Shown here: positions 57,024 to 64,000 of the stretch, piece after piece | Position numbering within the stretch: position 1 is the stretch's first letter | Layout of the letters: each line of letters starts with the position of its first letter | Assembly: GCF_014633365.1 (NCBI RefSeq) | Contig: NC_068349.1 | Coordinates: 27,294,753 to 27,358,752, forward strand | Origin: Diospyros lotus | Lineage: Eukaryota > Streptophyta > Magnoliopsida > Ericales > Ebenaceae | DNA length: 64,000 nucleotides | Direction: 5' to 3' | Program-made: the position numbers and the translations under genes | The notes under the pieces: generated by a model | Seen by the model: only the letters and a program-made list of their open reading frames with translations | Told to the model about the DNA's origin: nothing | Database searches by the model: none

Positions 57024-58892
57024 TGAAAGTAAAGTAAGATCACTACGGGGCAAACAACGTAGTTCAAAAAATTTTGAACTTACCCCGATCCCAGCAATTG
57101 GATTAACGTCGAAATCAAATCATTCACATACAAATAAAATAAATCTAACTTTTAGATTTTTGAGTCGTTCGCGGATTCGAGCCGTCCAAACGTCCAGCCT
57201 CTAACTCGTGATACGCGGCACACGTTCGTTGGCAAGGAGAGTGGAATAGGAGTGCTAGCTCCTTCTCCTTTTTGCGGCTTGTATATGGACGGAAAAGAAT
57301 GCCCACGTTTCAAATCGATGCCAAAAAGAAACGGGGAAGAGTGAACGGCAATACGTTTTTCAACTCTTGAAAAACTACACCAAAAACTCTCTTCAATTTT
57401 GGGCAACCCATAAAAAGATATTTATAGAGAAATATCCTAAGGTTTCTCAAACCCTAATGGATTGAGCTAGCCCATTAATTCTAATTCAATTAGAATCTTA
57501 AGTGGGCTTATCCTAGTCCAACTAGAAATATAATTATATGGCCCAAATCCTTTTATAGGTTTAAATAAAATATTTTGTCCCAAATCTAATTTAAGCCCAA
57601 ATATAATATTTAATATTTGAACCAAATCCAATTTAGTCCAAATATTAACTTAAGCCCAAATATATTTTATTTCCTATTTGCCACTCCAACAAATAGAAAA
57701 TTATTAAATTAGAAACTCATTCCTAATTTAATCAATTGTCATTTTAGAAAACTCTTTCAATTATGACGATTCCTCGTTATATCGACATTATTACTTCTAT
57801 TTGTTCTTTTTTCGTGAGAACCTACGATGACACAACTTCTTGCAAAAGTGTCCCACTTAACCATACATCCACTCTCTTGATTTAAGCCAAGGACCGTGCA
57901 TATTGCGTATGACTCATTAGACTCCCGAATATGTTGGCAATGTGTCAGTACGAACACATAAGACGAGATTGGCCTCTAGCAAGGCATCATGCCTACCCAA
58001 TTATTCAGAAGGATTCATAATCCGCAAATAACCTTTCACGAGTATGGTTACCGTATAATTCGATCATCTCGTCAATGTATCTTATGTGATCTCAAGTATG
58101 GCGATGTGTTGCTAGATAACGATTACATGAGTTTTTTTTCAGTCTTCCGGATATCTTTACTTAATAGAAAGTAAATCAATAACTCCTTATTGATCTCTTT
58201 CACCATGGCCATGGATTTAAAGTGAATATTCACCGAAGGTGCCTTAGATACATCATCCTCTATCAAGGGATAAACGAGTCATATCTTGGCTATGCACCCA
58301 TCTCCATAAGCCTCGCGATATGCCCAATGATTGCCCATATGCAGCCTTTATCTAGGCCCATCGAAACGATGTCAAAGCATACCTGTCTTCTTATAAGATG
58401 ACCGTGACAACCTTAGGTCCAAGGATTAGTTACACCCATCTCGTATGAGAATACCATCAACATATAATCAAAATGGATTCTTAGGGCGAGTCATGTCCAG
58501 TGACACGTTCTCCAACATTGGTCACCTATGTACTTGTGTAGACATCCCCATGCCTATGGGTGTGAGATCTCCATTACTATCACATAGCAAAAACATAGCA
58601 CATACAAGTCTTACCACAATTGTCAATGTACATTCTTGACATTGCTACGACTTGGGACGTTTAATGATGTCTAAAAATTGTGATGCATCATCTCACATCT
58701 TTATAGATTAATCACAGTATACATCATATGGACTTCTATCTAGTTCCATTCGGTTATTACAATAATAATAAAAAACTAATAGAATAACTTCTTGTGAATT
58801 TGAACAACTCCTTATTCAACTAATAAACATGATTACAATTGTCAGTGTACAACATGCTCAATCTAATTGGGTCTAGAGCACCTACACTAACA
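57024..58892 (-). mobile_element. Type-A copia solo LTR (copy A3), TSD ACTAC
   Basis: The minus strand runs from TGTTAGTGTAGGTGCTCTAG (58892) to TTTACTTTCA (57024), 1869 bp, with perfect ACTAC copies at 57019-57023 and 58893-58897. It aligns along its whole length with A1 and A2. TATAAATA lies at 57426-57419 on the minus strand. Confidence 0.95.
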
Positions 58893-58897
58893 ACTAC

Positions 58898-59338
58898 AAG
58901 GGATCCAAGTTTTCCTCGAGGCATAACACAGAATCATTGTAGGGAATCTAGGTTGGCTTGAAGGTTTAGCCCTGGATTGCTATATAAGGTGGTGCACAAA
59001 TAAGTTTTTCTCAAATTTAGCCACCTCAGAGAATCTGGATTTGCCTAGGGGCTTGGCTCTAGATTTCGACCAAGGATCCAAGTTTTTCAAGAAACTTAGC
59101 ACCTGATCCTTGCAAAAAGTCCAGGTTAATCTAAGGGACTTGGCATTGGACTATGATAAGGGATCTAGGTTAGCCTCATGACATAGGATCACGATAGGGA
59201 ATCCGAGTTAACCCAAAGACTTGGTGCCAGATTGCTGCAAAGTGGCATGCAAATAAGCTTTTATCTCTTGCCCTGAAGTTCGGTCACCTCGGAGAATCTA
59301 GGTTTGCCTTAAGGATTTGTGCCAGATTACGACTAAGC
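58898..59338 (+). repeat. Tat2 tandem-repeat tail, second piece
   Basis: GGATCCAAGTTTTTCAAG, CCTCAGAGAATCTGG and GATTGCT-type words recur. The point CACCTC(A/G)GAGAATCT is found at 59022 and 59285, giving a period of 263 bp. The piece ends where copy B5 begins. Confidence 0.65.
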
Positions 59339-61493
59339 TGATGAGAAACGCCAACTATTGGAGTATCAATGCAAGGGTTTAACCAGAGTTTCAAAAAATT
59401 TTCAAAAAACCAATGAAATGGTAGTGGAAACATAAACCAAAAACACCCTTGCAAGACCCGTTTCGATGTCCATATGTTATTCAAATCTAAACCATGCCAT
59501 AGGGGGTTTAGTAGGTGTACCTTTCAACACTTGAAGGCCGATGAAGAGGTTGAAATCCTTCCGGTGGCAACAACTTCTTGCTCCAAATAACTCCCGAACA
59601 ATATTTCGGTTAGACCGAATCGACTCCCGAAAGCAAGGGAGGCCTAGTCAGTCCACGCTCCAGCGAGATGGTGAATCCCAACACTCTCTCTTTGCGCTAG
59701 ACAGAGAGAGTAAGGAAGATTATGGTTGAAAATGAAATGGGTTTGAATCAAATAGGCTTCTCAAGCTTGATAGTCTCACTTATCAAGAATAATAGCTACA
59801 ATAGTTATGAGGAAGCAAGAGGAGCAATGGAATGAGGCTAATCAGAGAGGGTTTAGGCTTTCTAGGGTGAGAAGGATTCGGGCTAGGGTTTTTAGGAGAG
59901 AAATCAGAATACAATCCTTCTCTATTTCTTCTCTCATATTGCTTATAAATGAAACTAGCAAACCCTAGTCGCCCAAATCACTCACACAATAGACAAGAAA
60001 CCTCAAAATCGGGATGGGAACATAGAAGAGACCAAGAAGATGCACTCCGTGCTTCCCTCATCTGCTTTGGCCATGGGCCCAACCTTTCCACCTCACGAAT
60101 TGACAAGCTATCATGAAATCCGTCAACGCAATCGACAGAAACTGTCGACAATTTTCAAAAGGACTATCAACAGTTTTGTCCCTTTTTTCAGAAATAACAT
60201 CTAAGCCCGCTATTAACTTTTAATAGCACTTTCATTATGTCATAATGACACTAAGGCCCCCATTAACTCTTAACGGATGCCCGTCAACTCTTGACGATTG
60301 CTCCTCATTAATTTGATCATTGAACCCAATCGTTAACCCTTAACAGCAACGTCATTAACTCTTAATGACAGTTTTAGCCTTAATCGCTCAGTCAACCATC
60401 ACACTCGGATATACATGTGACCTTCTAGATTCACTACTAAGTAGCAATCAGGAAACATTAACCACCTTGACGTTAACCAAACACTTTTGGTCTACAATGA
60501 GGATCTCTCCATCTTCTCGAAGTACCTCGAAAGATCCTGAGTGACAACTAGTATTATGCTAGGGCGATTCTACCAGTAATGAAGTCTTACTTCTGAATAT
60601 AACCTATTTGAGTTTTCGAATCCCGTGTACTATAATCCCTCCATCAGTTATCATCCTGATCAATTGAGAGTTATGGACTGATCAAACTCATTAACTTATG
60701 GCTATGCCAAAATCAGTATGGTGAGATTGAGATGACACATCGAAATTCTTTCCGACATTGGAACACTTTCCAATCAAGTGTACTCTGGCTAGGGGTTTCT
60801 TCAATCAAGACCACTACTAATCGCATAGGATATTCACCTCACGCTGGAGGCCGTGGATCTCATTAGCAATCACCTGCCTCCATATGACACTACACAGGGA
60901 CCACACAATGTATCTCCTACCCGTTAACTAGATGATTCTTAGCAATGACAAATCCCTGACACCGACACATGAGACAACTATGTTGCCTCCGGTCAAAGGA
61001 CCAGTAACACAATCGAAGCATGTGATAAACCATAGATCCTCTTAGCCATGTGATCTATCACGTGTGTTACATTCAATAAGTGTTCCACTAACACCTACCC
61101 ACATGTATATTATATCCATCTCATGGATTATGACATGTGACCCACCATCCTTTATCATTGGATCTCATACTAATCAAAGGTTGTATCCCATGTGTCAATC
61201 CTTACTTGACTAATCATAGTCCCCATCTGAGAAATCTAAGGACTGAGAATTATCATTAAGATATCCTTATTGCAAAGGTCAATTATCACATATTCTTAAC
61301 ACTTTAAGAATAAGACATTTAAGAGGAAATTCAAAAACTTATTCATATTAATGATTGGAGAGCCATGAATGAAGATGTCACCTAAATATGAAAACATATT
61401 TTATTATATATATTGTAAGAATTACATTATTAGTCCTATAAATATAAATGTCAGATGCCATCTAAATCTAGTATTAGAGCACCAACACTAACA
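59339..61493 (-). mobile_element. Type-B copia-like solo LTR, minus orientation (copy B5)
   Basis: On the minus strand it starts TGTTAGTGTTGGTGCTC (61493) and ends TTGGCGTTTCTCATCA (59339), 2155 bp. It has ATTAAGAGTTA-type motifs at 60190-60370, a TTATAA near 59945 and an end closely like B4 (CTTGCAAGG, AAACCCTTGCAT, AGTTGG). The flanks (TAAGC at 59334, TATAG at 61494) do not match, but both sides are the same Tat2-type repeat, so it does interrupt that array. Confidence 0.8.
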
Positions 61494-61498
61494 TATAG

Positions 61499-61660
61499 GC
61501 GTCCAAGTTTGTCAGGAGACTTAGCATCGGATCCTCGTAAGGAGTCTAGGTTAGCCTAAGAGGCTAGGCATTGGACTACGACAAGGGATCCGGGTTAGTT
61601 TCGTGACATGGCATTTAATCACAACAAAGAATTCGGGTTAGTCCATAGGCCTTGTTGTAG
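61499..61660 (+). repeat. Tat2 tandem-repeat tail, third piece
   Basis: GTCCAAGTTTGTCAGGAGAC, TTAGCATCGGATCC and GGGATCCGGGTTAG continue the array after B5. No integrase-like sequence follows, so Tat2 seems truncated on this side. Confidence 0.6.
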
Positions 61661-62937
61661 GGCCCTATTTGGCCGTGCAATCACAAGCACTCGCGCAAAA
61701 ACCTCCTCCGCGCCCTAGCTGCGTGGAAAAGGCCTTTAACCCTTACGCATGCTACTTCCTCCCATGTCTTCGGGGCCCACGTGCCACTTCCTCCCATGTC
61801 TTTGTATGTACCTAAGATCATGTATGTTTTCAAGGGTAGTAATCTTTGTTGATAATTATATTAACCCTTTAAGAACCCAAAAGAAATGGGTACCAAATAT
61901 GTTCCTTCTAAGCTTTACAATGCAAAAGTAAGAACAAATCTCAAAATCAGATGGTCAAAGTTCTAGAAGAAATTTTTCATAGACTGTCAATCAAGGAAAG
62001 TCCTACAAAATGTCTTGCTATATCAAGGAACTTGACTTCGCCAAAGGAAATGCTAAAGTGTACATTCTAGGTAGAGTATAATTAAGGTATACTCTTTACG
62101 TAAGGTCTTTAGCATTCCATACATCATCTATGATGTTTGGCTCCATTAAATTGTGCATTCAAATGTCTCTGTCATTAGCAAATAACAAACCCTTTTCTCA
62201 AAGTGAACTATTTCATAAGAAATCAAATTATTTTTGTTACCTCCTCAAGTATTCATTGAGGGGAATAATTTTATTAATTTCTTATTTATTTCCTGTATTT
62301 AAATCACAATAATTTATGCAACCTATTGTTTACATTTATCATCAGCCATGTCTTTAATTACACCTTGTACTATTGTTATATCAAATTGCTGTTTATTTAC
62401 TTTATTTTCTACATTCCATTCATGCTTGTTTAGCTTTTTGTTATTCATTTACTTCTAGTCCTTACATAATACTTACTGTTACTTAATTGATGTTTACCAT
62501 TTGTCATGTACAGTGCTCAGTTGCCCTTTGATTAAAATAGATTTAGGTCAAGGCAAGTTAGATGACTAATTTAAATTATTAGTCTTCACCTTTATTTTGA
62601 AACCTTACACCACTAAATTACGAGTTGAATGGTAATAACGGTCACTTTTTTTTTTTTTTTCCTTTTCTTTTGCTAGATTAATAACAATCACTTTCAACAT
62701 ATGCAACATATGTTAGTGCTATTTGTGGCCACCGGTAACGGCTGGATACATGACATTCATTTGGTCGTTTTCTGCAGTCAAACTTGTAAGGACCAAAAAG
62801 GTTTCAATATTTCAGTTGTTTTTATTATGGAGCACACAAACGGATACAAGGATTTTGTATATACAGTGACAAAGCTAAAAACAAGTTGAAAAAAGGCGGC
62901 CAGAAGAAGACTTGGAGAACATCGTCGCCCAACGGGC
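61661..62937. other. Intergenic DNA downstream of the acyl-CoA synthetase gene
   Basis: The first 130 bp include a doubled CCACTTCCTCCCATGTCTT-like phrase (61765-61800). The rest is AT-rich with a 14-15 bp T-run near 62648. The part just below 62937 is the 3' UTR of the acyl-CoA synthetase gene. I see no gene or named element. Confidence 0.5.
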
Positions 62938-63725
62938 TTACTTTTTTGCACTCTTGTACATAACATCAATGACACTCTGCAACAGTACAAGCATATCTTA
63001 GTAGAATGATCACCAAAAGTATTCTAATCTAATTTCCACCAAGAACAATAATATCAAGCTTTTATACGACTAGGTGAGGTGGGATCTATGAATTCTAGTT
63101 CATCACTTATTTCTATCTATGGTTTTATCATTTGTAAGACCTTTATAACTCTCTTAAGTTGGACAATTAGCAAGTAATTTTGGATATCATGTGTCAAAGG
63201 ACCTGCTTTAGCAATTAATTTGGATATCCTACAAAGGTTAGTGATAACATTCCTCAAGAGAATGAAGAAAAGCGACCTGGTAGTACTTGAGAAGCTGAGG
63301 CCTTTTCTTCTTGTATGTTGGGGTGATAAGATCACGGTCCATGTCGAATGGCACAGGTTCAAGATGAACAGCTTTCACAAATTCAAAACCTTTCAACTGC
63401 CAAGCATGTAAAAAGTTTTCAGAAGTCTTCCATAAGAAAACTGTTGCTTCATCTCCACTCACCGCAATAGATGTGGAAAACACCCAAATGGTCTAAGAAA
63501 AGTAAATAGACAGGTTCTCAAAATTAAGAGAAAAAAACAAACCTTATTTTCTTTTCCAATCCTTGTGAGCTCCCCAAGTATGTACTCTCTTGCCCTCGGA
63601 TTATCACAGAGGGAGTTGAAATCCCCAGATATACCATTTTCTTCAGCCCAACGTTCAAGCGCTTGTTTATTTGGGTTCACAACAGCAACAAGGAAAGACT
63701 CAAAGCTGTTCCCATATATCCAAAT
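62938..63725 (-). CDS. Long-chain acyl-CoA synthetase (LACS), last three exons
   Basis: This is the C-terminus of a plant long-chain acyl-CoA synthetase (EC 6.2.1.3), which activates fatty acids to acyl-CoA with ATP and CoA, usually at the ER or another membrane. Three exons are joined by good splice sites: 63725-63543 (61 codons, IWIYGNSFESFLVAVVNPNK through LTRIGKENK; acceptor TTTCAG, donor AAG|GTTTGT), 63396-63277 (40 codons, LKGFEFVKAVHLEPVPFDMD through RPQLLKYYQ; acceptor GGCAG, donor CAG|GTCGCT) and 62976-62938 (SVIDVMYKSAKK and TAA; acceptor TTGCAG). All junctions are phase 0. The segment LITPTYKKKRPQLLKYY is the conserved end of the mobile C-terminal domain, with its Lys-rich motif. 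The sequence resembles the LACS4 type, but the paralogue cannot be fixed from 113 residues. No stops or shifts are seen. The 5' exons, including the AMP-binding core, lie beyond the right edge. Confidence 0.92.
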
Positions 63726-63946
63726 CTGAAATTGCAAGAAATACGGAATCAAACACAAACAAATTTTCAGCAGCCACACCTAAGCCTAATCTCAATGTTC
63801 CAAGCAGTTAGAGATCACCATTAGCAACTCCAAGGATTGTTTCCAATAGATTAGGTGAACAATGTCAGAGATTTAAACACAATTAGCAGCTCCATATGGA
63901 GTTTCATGATTTCAACCTCCCCTCATACATAACATATGCATTTCTT

Positions 63947-63954
<8 letters not shown>

Positions 63955-63993
<39 letters not shown>
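63955..63993. repeat. (TC)n microsatellite in a LACS intron
   Basis: About 19 uninterrupted TC units lie in the intron upstream of the exon at 63725-63543. It is a likely polymorphic marker. Confidence 0.95.
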
Positions 63994-63998
<5 letters not shown>

Positions 63999-64000
63999 TA

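Noticed and set aside
62701..62889. A 62-residue plus-strand frame near the LACS 3' end
   Set aside because: It overlaps the 3' UTR of the minus-strand LACS gene and has no recognisable domain.

Overview
The window is nuclear DNA of a flowering plant, almost certainly a eudicot. It holds the edges of two ordinary intron-containing plant genes, both on the minus strand, separated by about 60 kb of retrotransposons inserted into one another. At the left edge (858-1199) is the first exon of a polygalacturonase-like (GH28) gene. At the right edge (62938-63725) are the last three exons of a long-chain acyl-CoA synthetase gene. I found no tRNA genes, genuine rRNA genes or CRISPR arrays. The other open frames are transposon remnants or chance frames. 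I did not find a convincing new biological system; the value lies in a well-resolved insertion history.

Left flank (1-6777): a decayed RTE-type LINE 3' end (1-530); the polygalacturonase exon; a 2.16-kb foldback Mutator-like element (1277-3435) with a perfect 9-bp target duplication (ATAGGCCAT) just upstream of the gene's start codon; a MITE-like inverted repeat (3626-3812); and a minus-strand copy of a copia-like LTR family that I call type B (about 4440-6777).

Nested core (6778-61660): the outermost layer looks like an old Tat-lineage Ty3/gypsy element ('Tat2'), with LTR and antisense ORF at 6778-10277 and 3' tandem repeats at about 56880-61660. A type-B LTR is inserted at 10278. Inside it is a SIRE-like solo LTR (10398-34509, TSD CACTT). 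Inside that is a second, nearly full-length Tat element ('Tat1', 10432-33502, minus strand, core about 12.7 kb). Tat1 has gag, protease, RT, RNase H, integrase, 3' tandem repeats and an antisense ORF. Tat1 is itself cut by four insertions with perfect TSDs: 16210-18890, 19477-20986, 23469-28228 (which contains a truncated copia element) and 30818-32227. The type-B LTR also carries a gypsy solo LTR (34816-36504) and a type-A copia solo LTR (36515-39075) that holds a 645-bp Cassandra TRIM with a 5S-rRNA-like region. From 39705 another type-B LTR follows, cut by 40279-43003, by a further type-B LTR (43372-46204), by a second SIRE-like LTR (46406-50455), and by a segment (50745-56480) that hosts a 4.6-kb gypsy element lacking RT, RNase H and most of integrase. 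The tandem-repeat tail of Tat2 is cut by a type-A solo LTR (57024-58892) and a type-B solo LTR (59339-61493).

How it fits together: most elements are solo LTRs flanked by intact 5-bp duplications, so LTR-LTR recombination has removed their interiors. The coding remnants have stops, frameshifts and changed catalytic residues, so none looks autonomous. The two host genes probably remain the only functional protein genes here, although both run off the window.
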